From assembly GCA_947258635.1 (NCBI GenBank), contig CAMYJM010000091.1, forward strand, positions 1-8,032: DNA of 8,032 nucleotides, given 5' to 3'. Position 1 is the first letter of the stretch, and every line of letters begins with the position of its first letter. A program made the position numbers and the translations under genes. Under the pieces are notes generated by a model. The model was not told the DNA's origin. It was given only the letters and a program-made list of their open reading frames with translations, and did not search any database. The stretch comes from an uncultured Acidimicrobiaceae bacterium. Its GTDB lineage: Bacteria; Actinomycetota; Acidimicrobiia; Spongiisociales; UBA5794. Below are positions 1-6,472 of the stretch, piece after piece.

Positions 1-1
1 C

Positions 2-196
2 GACGAGTTCGTGGCTGCAGATCAAGCATTCGTAGCCGCGGATCCGGTCCTGGCCGCCATGCACGCGGAGCTCCCGCAGATTGACATGCGGTCGGCCTAT
101 GTGTCGCTATGGACCATGGCGCTCAACCATTGCCGCGATCTTGTCCCGCTCGAAGTTGTGAGAGCCGGGCCCCCCGACATGGACTGGGGTCAGTAG
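2..196 (+). CDS. C-terminal fragment of an unidentified protein
   Basis: The frame is open from the left edge of the window and closes at a TAG at 194-196, so this is the last 64 codons of a gene that starts outside the window. A GTG at 11 could in principle start a 61-residue ORF, but the frame stays open upstream of it and nothing resembling a ribosome binding site is visible. The visible tail is Ala-rich and mostly soluble, with a stretch reading LPQIDMRSAYVSLWTMALNH followed by CRDLVPLEVV. I do not recognise the family and give no function. Codon usage fits the neighbouring genes (mostly G/C at third positions). The stop lies 4 bp from the serC stop on the opposite strand, so the two genes converge with no room for a separate terminator. 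Confidence 0.55.
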   Translation, partial: DEFVAADQAFVAADPVLAAMHAELPQIDMRSAYVSLWTMALNHCRDLVPLEVVRAGPPDMDWGQ

Positions 197-200
197 CCGC

Positions 201-1322
201 TTACAACCGCTCGGCCACGTACTCGATCGCTCGGGTGAGAATCTCTACGTCGGTCGGTTCCACGTTGGGAAAACACGCCACGCGCAGCTGGTTGCGCCCC
301 AGCTTGCGGTAGCCGAAGGTGTCGACGAGACCGTTGGCGCGCAAGACGGCCTCCACTGTGTCGGCGGAGATCGAGTCGACCAGGTCGATCGTGACAGTGG
401 TGGTCGAACGGATCGCCGGGTCACCCACGAACGGAGTAGCGATGTCGCTGGCCTCGGCCCACTTGTACAGCGTCGCCGATGACGTCTCAGATCGACTGAT
501 CGCCCAGGCCAGGCCGCCGTTGGCGAGCATCATCTCGATCTGTTGCGCCAGCAGGTGAAGAGTGGCGATTGCCGGCGTGTTGTTGGTCTGGTTCTTGCGC
601 GAGTTGTCCAACGCAATCTTGAGGCTGAGGAACGGTGGGATCCAGCGTGCCGAGGCATCCACGGCCTCGATGCGTTCGATCGCTGCCGGCGAGCACAGTG
701 CCAGCCACAGTCCGCCGTCGGCCCCGAACGCCTTCTGCGGGGAGAAGTAATAGACGTCGTACTCACCGTGGTCCACGGCGACGGCCCCGGCGGCCGAGGT
801 GGCATCGACGAGTACAAGACCGGCGGAGCCGGTCGGGCGGGCGACGGGCAGCCGTACGCCGGTCGAGGTCTCGTTGTGGATGAGGGCATACGCGTCGATC
901 GACGTATCGGCGCGCAGCGAGGCTCCGGTGCCGTACAGGGCCTCGATGATGTCCGGGTCGTCGAGGTGCGGAGCGCCGGCGGTGACCTTGGCGAACTTCG
1001 ACGAGAACTCGCCGATGCTGACGTGCTGGCTGCGTCTCTCGATCAACCCGAAGGCGGCCGCATCCCAGAAGGCCGTCGCCCCACCGTTGCCGAGGACGAC
1101 CTCGTAGTCATCCGGCAGGTCGTACATGGCGCGCAGCCCGTCCCGCACGGCGCCCGCCACGGCGCGGACTGCGGGGCGGCGGTGGCTGGTTCCCATCAAC
1201 GTGCCTTCCGTCGCGGCGAGTGCCCCGAGGCTGGGGATCAGCACCTTGGAGGGGCCGGAACCGAAGCGGCCGTCGCCGGGAATGAGGTCGGCCGGAATTC
1301 TGATGTGGGGGATGGAAGTCAT
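201..1322 (-). CDS. serC: phosphoserine aminotransferase (SerC)
   Basis: A PLP-dependent class V aminotransferase that converts 3-phosphohydroxypyruvate and glutamate to O-phosphoserine and 2-oxoglutarate, the second step of serine biosynthesis in the cytoplasm. At 373 aa it matches the actinobacterial (mycobacterial-type) SerC. Early landmarks are GRFGSGPSK (18-26), the LMGTSHRRP stretch (42-50) and LGNGGATAFWDAA (77-89). The PLP-binding Asp is in LVDATSAAG (D173), and the Schiff-base Lys is K197 in YYFSPQKAFGADGG. NQTNNTP (244-250) and the C-terminal NQLRVACFPNVE are also family-like. The start is ATG at 1322, with a modest AGGA-containing purine patch just upstream. The gene is divergent from the aspartate-type aminotransferase across 64 bp and convergent with the partial gene at the left edge. 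Assignment is by motif and overall similarity; the complete length and motif set make it firm. Confidence 0.93.
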   Translation of the reverse strand: MTSIPHIRIPADLIPGDGRFGSGPSKVLIPSLGALAATEGTLMGTSHRRPAVRAVAGAVRDGLRAMYDLPDDYEVVLGNGGATAFWDAAAFGLIERRSQHVSIGEFSSKFAKVTAGAPHLDDPDIIEALYGTGASLRADTSIDAYALIHNETSTGVRLPVARPTGSAGLVLVDATSAAGAVAVDHGEYDVYYFSPQKAFGADGGLWLALCSPAAIERIEAVDASARWIPPFLSLKIALDNSRKNQTNNTPAIATLHLLAQQIEMMLANGGLAWAISRSETSSATLYKWAEASDIATPFVGDPAIRSTTTVTIDLVDSISADTVEAVLRANGLVDTFGYRKLGRNQLRVACFPNVEPTDVEILTRAIEYVAERL

Positions 1323-1386
1323 GATCCTGCCAGGGGTTAGGGTGCGGGCTTAGGTCACGGAAAAGTGCGCTGAGGAGAGTAACAAG
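1323..1386. promoter_or_regulatory. divergent serC / aminotransferase promoter region
   Basis: This 64-bp spacer separates the start codons of two divergent aminotransferase genes and must hold both promoters unless they lie inside the genes. On the plus strand a TAGGGT (1338-1343) fits the actinobacterial TANNNT -10 pattern, but no convincing -35 is visible. I see no clear palindromic operator. The exact promoter positions are guesses; the shared location is certain. Confidence 0.4.
1372..1377 (+). promoter_or_regulatory. ribosome binding site of the aspartate-type aminotransferase
   Basis: GAGGAG lies 9 bases upstream of the ATG at 1387, a good Shine-Dalgarno match at normal spacing. It supports that ATG over any internal start. 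Confidence 0.7.
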
Positions 1387-2613
1387 ATGACCGCAGGGCC
1401 AAGCTCGAGCGAAGGGCGCAGCTCCGGTCTGTCGCAACGGGCCATCGAGATCGCAGAATCGGCGACGCTGGCGATAACCACCCAGGCCAAGGCCTTGAAG
1501 GCCGCGGGGCACAATGTCATCGGCTTCGGCGCCGGGGAGCCGGACTTCGCCACGCCGCCGGCGATCGTTGCCGCTGCCGTGGCCGCCGCCGCAGATATCA
1601 CGAATCATCGCTACACCCCGGCTGCCGGACTGCCGCCATTCCGGGAGGCGATTGCCGCCAAGACGAAGCGAGACTCCGGCCTCGACGTGGACGCCTCTCA
1701 GGTCGTCGTAACCAACGGCGGCAAACACGCCGTGTACGCCACATGCCAGGTGCTGCTCGACCCCGGTGACGAGGTACTGCTGCCCGCGCCGTTCTGGGTG
1801 TCGTATCCCGAGGTGGTGAAGCTGGCGGGAGGAGTCCCCGTGCTGGTGCCGACCGATTCCTCGAGCGGATTCCAGGCCACGATCGAGAAGCTCGACGCCG
1901 CCGTCACCGGCCGTACCAAGATGCTGGTCTTCGTCTCGCCGTCGAACCCGACCGGCGCGGTCTACCCGCCGGAGGCAATTGCCGCCATCGGCAACTGGGC
2001 GGCGGCGCGCGGAATATGGGTGATGACCGACGAGATCTACGAGCACCTCGTCTACGGAGACGCCGTGCATGCCTCGATGCCGGCGGTCGCCCCCGACATC
2101 CGGGAGCGGTGCGTTGTGCTCAACGGCTGCTCGAAGAGCTACGCCATGACGGGGTGGCGGGTCGGCTGGATGATCGCGCCGCCACCCGTGGCCGCCGCCG
2201 CCATCCGGCTGCAGTCGCACATGACTTCCAACGTCTCGAACGTGGCCCAACGCGCCGGCCTGGCGGCGGTTTCCGGAGACCTGGAGGCCGTTGCCGAGAT
2301 GCGAACCGCCTTCGATCGGCGGCGGCGCACGATGGTCCGGATGCTCAATGAAATCTCCGGCGTCAGCTGTGCCGAGCCCGAAGGCGCCTTCTATGCATTC
2401 CCCAGCATGCAAGGACTGCTCAATCGACCGCTCGCCAACGGATCGTCGGCGGCCACGACCCTCGAGCTGGCCGCCTTGGTACTCGACGAGGCCAAGGTGG
2501 CGTTTGTGCCCGGTGAGGCGTTCGGTGCCCCGGGATCGGCCCGGTTCTCATTCGCCCTGGGCGACGATGACCTCGCCGAAGGCCTCAACCGGATCCGGGC
2601 GCTCGCCGGTTAG
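1387..2613 (+). CDS. class I/II pyridoxal-phosphate aminotransferase, aspartate aminotransferase type (AspAT Ib-like)
   Basis: A fold-type I PLP enzyme, probably transferring the amino group between aspartate and 2-oxoglutarate; relatives also use prephenate or aromatic keto acids. The 408-aa length is usual for subgroup Ib aspartate aminotransferases. Visible motifs are FGAGEPDFATP (47-57), NHRYTPAAGLPPFREAIA (73-90) and TNGGKHAVY (109-117), whose Lys is in the position that subgroup Ib enzymes use for the side-chain carboxylate. Further motifs are SPSNPTGAVY (184-193), DEIYEHLVY (215-223), the PLP Lys K250 in SKSYAMTGWRVGW, and R386 in GSARFSFALG, expected to bind the alpha-carboxylate. The ATG has a good ribosome binding site. 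Its TAG stop overlaps the TAA stop of the opposite-strand aroQ-hydrolase gene. The fold and reaction class are certain; aspartate as the main substrate is probable. Confidence 0.92.
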   Translation: MTAGPSSSEGRSSGLSQRAIEIAESATLAITTQAKALKAAGHNVIGFGAGEPDFATPPAIVAAAVAAAADITNHRYTPAAGLPPFREAIAAKTKRDSGLDVDASQVVVTNGGKHAVYATCQVLLDPGDEVLLPAPFWVSYPEVVKLAGGVPVLVPTDSSSGFQATIEKLDAAVTGRTKMLVFVSPSNPTGAVYPPEAIAAIGNWAAARGIWVMTDEIYEHLVYGDAVHASMPAVAPDIRERCVVLNGCSKSYAMTGWRVGWMIAPPPVAAAAIRLQSHMTSNVSNVAQRAGLAAVSGDLEAVAEMRTAFDRRRRTMVRMLNEISGVSCAEPEGAFYAFPSMQGLLNRPLANGSSAATTLELAALVLDEAKVAFVPGEAFGAPGSARFSFALGDDDLAEGLNRIRALAG

Positions 2614-3803
2614 GCCGGGGCCAACCAGCCCACGACGCCGTCCCACGCGGACGACGCCGGATCGATCACGATGAAGTGGTCGCTGCCCTCATGGGCATGG
2701 AAGGTCACATCGTCCCCCGCCGCTTCGGCTGCAGCCGTGTACGCCCGCGACATTTCGATCGGGACCCGGACATCGGCATCGCCGTGGACGATGATCTGCC
2801 GGACCCCCAGCGGCAGCAATTCGGCCGGCGACGCCACCGCATAGCGCTCGGGGCCTTCCTGTGGGGAACGGCGCAAGAACTCCTCGACCGCGCCCTCGCC
2901 GAGATTCATCTGATGGGCCGCGACGAGATCGGCGACCGGCGCCAGCCCTACTACTCGCCGGGGGACCACGACCGGCTCGGTGTCCGGTTGCTCCGGATAC
3001 TGCTCCGGGCGGGCCGCGCTCCACAAGGCGAGATGGCCGCCTGCGGAATGGCCGATGGCCGTCACGTCGTCCAGGTCGAGGCTGAACGCGGCCGCCAGAT
3101 CACCTAGGTGATCGATGGCGGCGGCGACGTCTTCCATCGTCACCGGCCAGCCGCCGCCGCTGCCGACCCGGTGGTATTCGATATTCCACGTGGCGAAGCC
3201 GCGATGGTGCAAGTCGACCGCCAGCGAGTCCATCAGGTCGAGGGTCCACACGTCGCGCCAGAATCCGCCGTGGATCAGAACTGCGACAGGGTGGGGGCCA
3301 TCGCCCGGAGGCACCCGGAGCTCGCCATATTGCGAGTCTGCCGCTCCGTAAGCGATGCGCCGGGGAGGTACGGCCGCGCTGGCTACCAGGCGTCTCAGCG
3401 CGTCGGCATAACCGCGCACCCCACGTCCGTAGATCGCATGGTCGGCCGCCGGGCTGATGACCGATTGGCGGCGCCACGTCTCGCGGGCGTGGATATTCGA
3501 GATGTGCACCTCGACGGTGGGTTTGGCAATCGCCACCAGTGCGTCGTAGATCGCATAGCTGTAGTGCGTCAGCGCCCCGGCGTTGATCACGACAGCATCC
3601 GCGGACTCGGCGGCACCGTGCAGGGCGTCGATGATGGCGCCTTCGTGGTTGCTCTGGAAGAAGGTGCAAGCAAGTCCCAGAGCGGACGCCTCCGATGCGA
3701 TCTCCGTCTCTAGCTCGGGCAGGGTCGTGGAACCGTAGACCTCCGGTTCTCTCGTACCGAGCAGGTTCAGGTTGGGCCCGTGCACGACGAAGACGTTCCT
3801 CAT
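2610..3803 (-). CDS. fusion protein: type II 3-dehydroquinate dehydratase (AroQ) + alpha/beta hydrolase
   Basis: One uninterrupted frame of 397 aa encodes two enzymes; residue numbers below count from a TTG at 3812, which adds three residues. Residues 4-143 are a complete AroQ, which dehydrates 3-dehydroquinate to 3-dehydroshikimate in the shikimate pathway. They show GPNLNLLGTREPEVYG (catalytic R21 and Y26), QSNHEGAIIDALH, the N77 loop VINAGALTHYS, catalytic H103 in EVHISN, and HARETWRR with the closing GRGVRGYADALRRL. A linker of about 12 residues rich in Ala, Pro and Arg follows. Residues 156-400 are an alpha/beta hydrolase with oxyanion-hole HGGFWR (181-186), nucleophile S256 in GHSAGG, likely Asp D347 in HGDADVRVP and His H379 in GSDHF. 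The HGGxW motif recalls kynurenine formamidase and carboxylesterases, but the substrate is unknown. I chose ATG at 3803 because family members start MRNVFVVHGPN. No strong ribosome binding site is visible. The gene is third in a minus-strand operon, 46 bp after the LplA-like gene. Confidence 0.88.
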   Translation of the reverse strand: MRNVFVVHGPNLNLLGTREPEVYGSTTLPELETEIASEASALGLACTFFQSNHEGAIIDALHGAAESADAVVINAGALTHYSYAIYDALVAIAKPTVEVHISNIHARETWRRQSVISPAADHAIYGRGVRGYADALRRLVASAAVPPRRIAYGAADSQYGELRVPPGDGPHPVAVLIHGGFWRDVWTLDLMDSLAVDLHHRGFATWNIEYHRVGSGGGWPVTMEDVAAAIDHLGDLAAAFSLDLDDVTAIGHSAGGHLALWSAARPEQYPEQPDTEPVVVPRRVVGLAPVADLVAAHQMNLGEGAVEEFLRRSPQEGPERYAVASPAELLPLGVRQIIVHGDADVRVPIEMSRAYTAAAEAAGDDVTFHAHEGSDHFIVIDPASSAWDGVVGWLAPA

Positions 3804-3849
3804 ATCGACCAAGAGGCTACGGCCGTCGCCCGGCGGCTACAAGGTGGCG

Positions 3850-4647
3850 CTACTCGACGGACTCGCCCTCGTCAGGCGGCCCGTCGACCAGGTGATCGGC
3901 CAGCATGGCCCGCCCCCGCGCTACCAGTTCACTCGATAGCGTCGCCGGCGAGATCTCGCCGAGCCCCTCCAGTTCGGCGACGACCGCGGCGACGACCCCG
4001 CCGACGGTCACGGAAGGGATCACGTCGGCAAGTGCACCGGTCGTAGCCGGGTCGAACTCGACGCCGAGCGCCCCGTAGACCGGAAGCAGTACCTCGTTGA
4101 TGGCCTCGGCTCCGGTGACGACTATCACACCGCCGACATGGGCGGCGTCACGGGCAAGGCGCTGACCGACTCCCATCACCTTGCGGTTACCAGGGTGGCG
4201 GTGACCAGAGTGATGAACGCTGAACCGACCGGGGCAGTATTCGCCGGGGACCTCACCGATCTCTGTATCGATCCCGAGCCGGGCGAATGCCCGCACCATC
4301 AGTTCGGAAAGTCCTTTGAACCGGCCCTGGATCTCCGACCGCGGGTCGTCGATGGGCATCGTCCACCCGAACGCCAGCGTGCCCTCGTGAAATACGGCGG
4401 CCCGTCCCCCGGCGAGCCGGACGAGCGGAACGTATCCGTTCTTGCGGGCCGCCTCCGCCGCCTCCGGGAAGCCGCTGGTGACCGTGTCCCGCTTGCCGAA
4501 CGCCAGCACCCGGCCGGGCGAGTAGATCCGAAACGTCTCCCGGGTACCCCCCACCGAGACCGACTGCAAGAGTGCCCGGGCCAGCGTGGTATCGAGCCCG
4601 GGAATCGCCGGATATGAGTCGGTGACCAGCGCAATCTGCCTGCTCAT
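3850..4647 (-). CDS. lipoate-protein ligase A / octanoyltransferase family protein
   Basis: A 265-aa member of the BPL/LplA/LipB cofactor-transferase fold, which attaches lipoate or octanoate to the lipoyl lysine of 2-oxoacid dehydrogenase and glycine cleavage proteins. Visible landmarks are FRIYSPGRVLAFGKRD (39-54), RLAGGRAAVFHEGTLAF (77-93, the substrate-binding RxxGGRxVxH-like motif), GEYCPGRFSVH (136-145), NRKVMGVGQRL (154-164) with the family Lys K156, and HVGGVIVV. C138 sits roughly where the acyl-carrying Cys of LipM/LipL lies, so octanoyl transfer through a thioester is possible; a lipoate ligase is the other reading. The acidic C-terminus (DGPPDEGESVE) carries no recognisable domain. 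The ATG at 4647 is 6 bp beyond the stop of the upstream dehydrogenase, which suggests translational coupling. Family is firm; the exact reaction is not decided. Confidence 0.82.
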   Translation of the reverse strand: MSRQIALVTDSYPAIPGLDTTLARALLQSVSVGGTRETFRIYSPGRVLAFGKRDTVTSGFPEAAEAARKNGYVPLVRLAGGRAAVFHEGTLAFGWTMPIDDPRSEIQGRFKGLSELMVRAFARLGIDTEIGEVPGEYCPGRFSVHHSGHRHPGNRKVMGVGQRLARDAAHVGGVIVVTGAEAINEVLLPVYGALGVEFDPATTGALADVIPSVTVGGVVAAVVAELEGLGEISPATLSSELVARGRAMLADHLVDGPPDEGESVE

Positions 4648-4653
4648 GGCATC

Positions 4654-5637
4654 TCAGTAGCCCCGGGTCGGGTCGACTCGGTTCTTGAGGCGCCTTCCCG
4701 TCACAAGGCGGCCGAGGTTCTCGAAGACGAGGTCGAGCGTCCGGGGGGCGTAAGTCAATGCATCGTCGGACGACATGTGAGGCGTGATGATGAGGTTGGG
4801 CGCGTCCCACAGTGGGGAAGCCGCCGGCAGCGGTTCGGGGTCGAACACGTCGAGCACGGCCCCGCCCAGATCGCCGGCCCGCAACGCCGTCGCCACCGCC
4901 TCGTAGTCGACGACCGAGGCGCGTCCCATGTTGACCAAGCCGGCGCCGGGTTTCATCAGGCCCAGGCGGCGCTCGTCGATGAGGTGCGCCGTCTCCGGCG
5001 TTGCCGGCGCCGTCACCACGACGAAGTCGGCTGCGGGGAGCAGCCGGTCGATGGCGGCGACGGGGTGGACCTCGTCGAACCCTGCCGTTCGCCGGGGCCG
5101 GCGGCGGATCCCCACCGTCCGCAGGCCGATCCGTCTTGCCTGGCGGGCGACGGCGCTGCCCATCGCACCGGCGCCCACCACCAGCAGTACTTTGCCGGTT
5201 ATCGCCGTCGTGAAAGACGCGACGTAGCGGTGGGCGCGCTGGGCGCCGACCAGCCGCGGCACGGCGTTGTTCAGCATCAGCAATGCCATGAGTCCGTACT
5301 GGCCCGCCTTCTCGGCGTGCACGCCGCGGTTGTTGGTGAGGGTCACCACCGGCGGTAGCCAGTCGAGCGGCTGGAGATGCTCGACACCGGCGCCGATTAT
5401 GTGAATCCAGCGCAGCCGCGGCGCCCGGGCGCGCAGGTTCTCAGTCGGCAGGTCCCACGTGACGAGGGCGTCGGCGGTGGCCATGGACTCATCGAAGTGG
5501 TCGAGATCGAAGTCGATCGTGGCCTTGACATGAGCAGCAACTTCAGGGTGCCGCAACGCCGCCGCGTCGTAACGCGCCGCGCTCATGCAGAACACGTCCT
5601 CTCCGCGGCGATTGTTCTTGATATGGAGCCGAATCAC
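4654..5637 (-). CDS. D-isomer-specific 2-hydroxyacid dehydrogenase (NAD(P)-dependent)
   Basis: A cytoplasmic oxidoreductase that interconverts a 2-keto acid and a D-2-hydroxyacid. At 327 aa it has the single catalytic plus Rossmann module and lacks the C-terminal regulatory domain of long SerA proteins. The nucleotide-binding loop is GAGAMG (155-160) in LLVVGAGAMGSAVARQARRIG. RRRPRR follows the second strand, where acidic residues favour NAD and basic ones favour NADP, so NADP(H) is plausible. The catalytic triad is R239 (NMGRASVVD), E268 (DVFDPEPLP) and H287 (ITPHMSS). NNRGVHAEKAGQYGLMALL is the substrate-side helix. The start is GTG at 5637, kept because the N-terminal LHIKNNRRGEDVF looks like a native first strand; an ATG 17 codons further in would remove it. 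No good ribosome binding site is seen. First gene of the minus-strand cluster. Substrate unknown (glyoxylate/hydroxypyruvate reductase-like). Confidence 0.88.
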   Translation of the reverse strand: MIRLHIKNNRRGEDVFCMSAARYDAAALRHPEVAAHVKATIDFDLDHFDESMATADALVTWDLPTENLRARAPRLRWIHIIGAGVEHLQPLDWLPPVVTLTNNRGVHAEKAGQYGLMALLMLNNAVPRLVGAQRAHRYVASFTTAITGKVLLVVGAGAMGSAVARQARRIGLRTVGIRRRPRRTAGFDEVHPVAAIDRLLPAADFVVVTAPATPETAHLIDERRLGLMKPGAGLVNMGRASVVDYEAVATALRAGDLGGAVLDVFDPEPLPAASPLWDAPNLIITPHMSSDDALTYAPRTLDLVFENLGRLVTGRRLKNRVDPTRGY

Positions 5638-5712
5638 GTTCGCCGCGAGCCTAAACGGATCGCCCGACGGGATTCACACTGCTTTGGTGGGAGGCAGCGG
5701 TATTCTGTTCTT
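5638..5712. promoter_or_regulatory. divergent promoter region, dehydrogenase operon / lipoprotein
   Basis: This 75-bp spacer separates two divergent GTG start codons. On the plus strand TATTCT (5701-5706) is a good TANNNT -10 whose expected start site falls on the GTG at 5713. On the minus strand TAGGCT (5653-5648) could be a -10 about 10 bases before the GTG at 5637, giving an almost leaderless mRNA. No Shine-Dalgarno sequence is seen for either gene. No convincing -35 box sits at standard spacing from either element. Confidence 0.4.
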
Positions 5713-6411
5713 GTGTTCACCTCCATATCCAACCGGTGGCTGCGGCGCGTCGTGCTCGCGGCCTTTGTACTGCTTGCCGCGGCGTGCGGCGACAACGGAA
5801 TGCTCGACGGGGTCGGCGAGCGCTCCCAAGAAGCCGTCCTCGGCGACCTCGTCTCGACGTCGACTGTTGCCCCCGCCGTCGCCGCCAAGGAACTGCCCGG
5901 AGTGGTCCTCTCCGAGACCGTGAACTGGTGGAACGACGGTATCGAGAATGAAGCGACGGGTGAGAAGAACTACGTCGTCGCCAAAGTCTGGGAGCGCAAC
6001 CGCCACCAGCGGGTGCATCAGGCCAGTCGGCACGAGATCGTTCAGGTGCTACCCAGCATCAGGTTTCCGGGAGTCTTGCCGGAGCAGGTGCAATATGTGA
6101 CCAGCCAGCTGGTCTACGACACCGCGTCGGCGACGCTCGACGCCGAGTTCTCCGCCCAGTTCGGACTGTGGCCTTCCCGGCCCTACGGTGACGGCACTAG
6201 CAATGTTGCCGTGCTGCGGGTCGGCAACGCCGGGGAGTTCCGCATCGACGGGATCGTCGCCGACGTCGTCGGTGACGGGCTCAGCCTCGGTTGGACGGCC
6301 GGGTCATATCGCTACGAGTTGTTCTGCAGCATCGCGATCATCGACGAACTGTGCTGGCAGATGGCCGAAGCGACCGTCAGCCTGGAGTCGCAGCTGCCGC
6401 GTTCGGCCTGA
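5713..6411 (+). CDS. putative secreted lipoprotein of unknown function
   Basis: A 232-aa protein with an N-terminal lipoprotein signal: basic NRWLRR (7-12), hydrophobic VVLAAFVLLAA (13-23) and a lipobox-like AAAC ending at C25, followed by GDNG. It should be exported and anchored on the outer face of the membrane. The mature part begins with a low-complexity Ser/Thr/Ala/Val linker (about 37-60). A compact domain follows that is rich in aromatic residues and beta-prone, including WWNDGIENEATGEKNYVVAK and GEFRIDGIVADVVGDG. Two further Cys (C205, C214), nine residues apart, could form a disulfide. I do not recognise the domain. The frame extends upstream to an ATG at 5377, but that part lies antisense to the dehydrogenase gene; GTG at 5713 directly precedes the signal peptide. 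No ribosome binding site is visible, and the upstream TATTCT suggests leaderless expression. Family unknown; lipoprotein status likely. Confidence 0.75.
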   Translation: MFTSISNRWLRRVVLAAFVLLAAACGDNGMLDGVGERSQEAVLGDLVSTSTVAPAVAAKELPGVVLSETVNWWNDGIENEATGEKNYVVAKVWERNRHQRVHQASRHEIVQVLPSIRFPGVLPEQVQYVTSQLVYDTASATLDAEFSAQFGLWPSRPYGDGTSNVAVLRVGNAGEFRIDGIVADVVGDGLSLGWTAGSYRYELFCSIAIIDELCWQMAEATVSLESQLPRSA

Positions 6412-6439
6412 GTGCGTCAAACAGACCGTGCGGCTGACC

Positions 6440-6445
6440 TATCCT
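6440..6445 (+). promoter_or_regulatory. candidate -10 box for the ABC transporter gene
   Basis: TATCCT fits TANNNT and lies in the 61-bp gap after the lipoprotein gene. It would place transcription start near 6452, giving a leader of about 20 bases that contains the AGGAGG. The -35 region is poor, so co-transcription with the lipoprotein gene is equally possible. Confidence 0.35.
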
Positions 6446-6461
6446 CGACGGTTGCGCTACT

Positions 6462-6467
6462 AGGAGG
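6462..6467 (+). promoter_or_regulatory. strong ribosome binding site before an ATA start
   Basis: A perfect AGGAGG is followed by a 5-base spacer and then ATA at 6473. It decides the start of the ABC transporter: the frame has a TAG at 6461-6463, and there is no ATG, GTG or TTG in frame between that stop and 6596. Confidence 0.7.
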
Positions 6468-6472
6468 CTGAC

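Noticed and set aside
543..1340. Open frame of 265 codons (+) antisense to serC
   Set aside because: It lies entirely against serC; composition is Arg/Gly/Val-biased and no motif is present.
1108..2412. Long antisense open frame (434 codons, -) spanning the serC start and most of the aminotransferase gene
   Set aside because: The translation is rich in His, Arg, Gly and Pro without any domain, and it overlaps two firmly identified genes. Such frames are common in GC-rich DNA.
3810..3812. TTG as start of the aroQ-hydrolase gene
   Set aside because: It adds only three residues before the ATG at 3803, which matches the usual AroQ N-terminus; neither has a strong ribosome binding site, so it remains a minor alternative.
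4138..4617. Open frame of 159 codons (+) antisense to the LplA-like gene
   Set aside because: Shadow of the real gene, which has clear family motifs; the antisense product has no recognisable feature.
4654..5637. Reading the dehydrogenase as SerA, the partner of SerC
   Set aside because: It is too short for the ACT-domain SerA usual in actinobacteria and its N-terminal half lacks clear SerA features; general D-2-hydroxyacid dehydrogenase is the safer call.
5679..5696. Possible hairpin CTGC...GCAG upstream of the lipoprotein gene
   Set aside because: The stem is only 4 bp and lacks a U-tract; not supportable as a terminator or attenuator.
5377..5712. Upstream extension of the lipoprotein frame to an ATG at 5377
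   Set aside because: This part is antisense to the start of the dehydrogenase gene and would bury the lipoprotein signal peptide in the middle of the protein.
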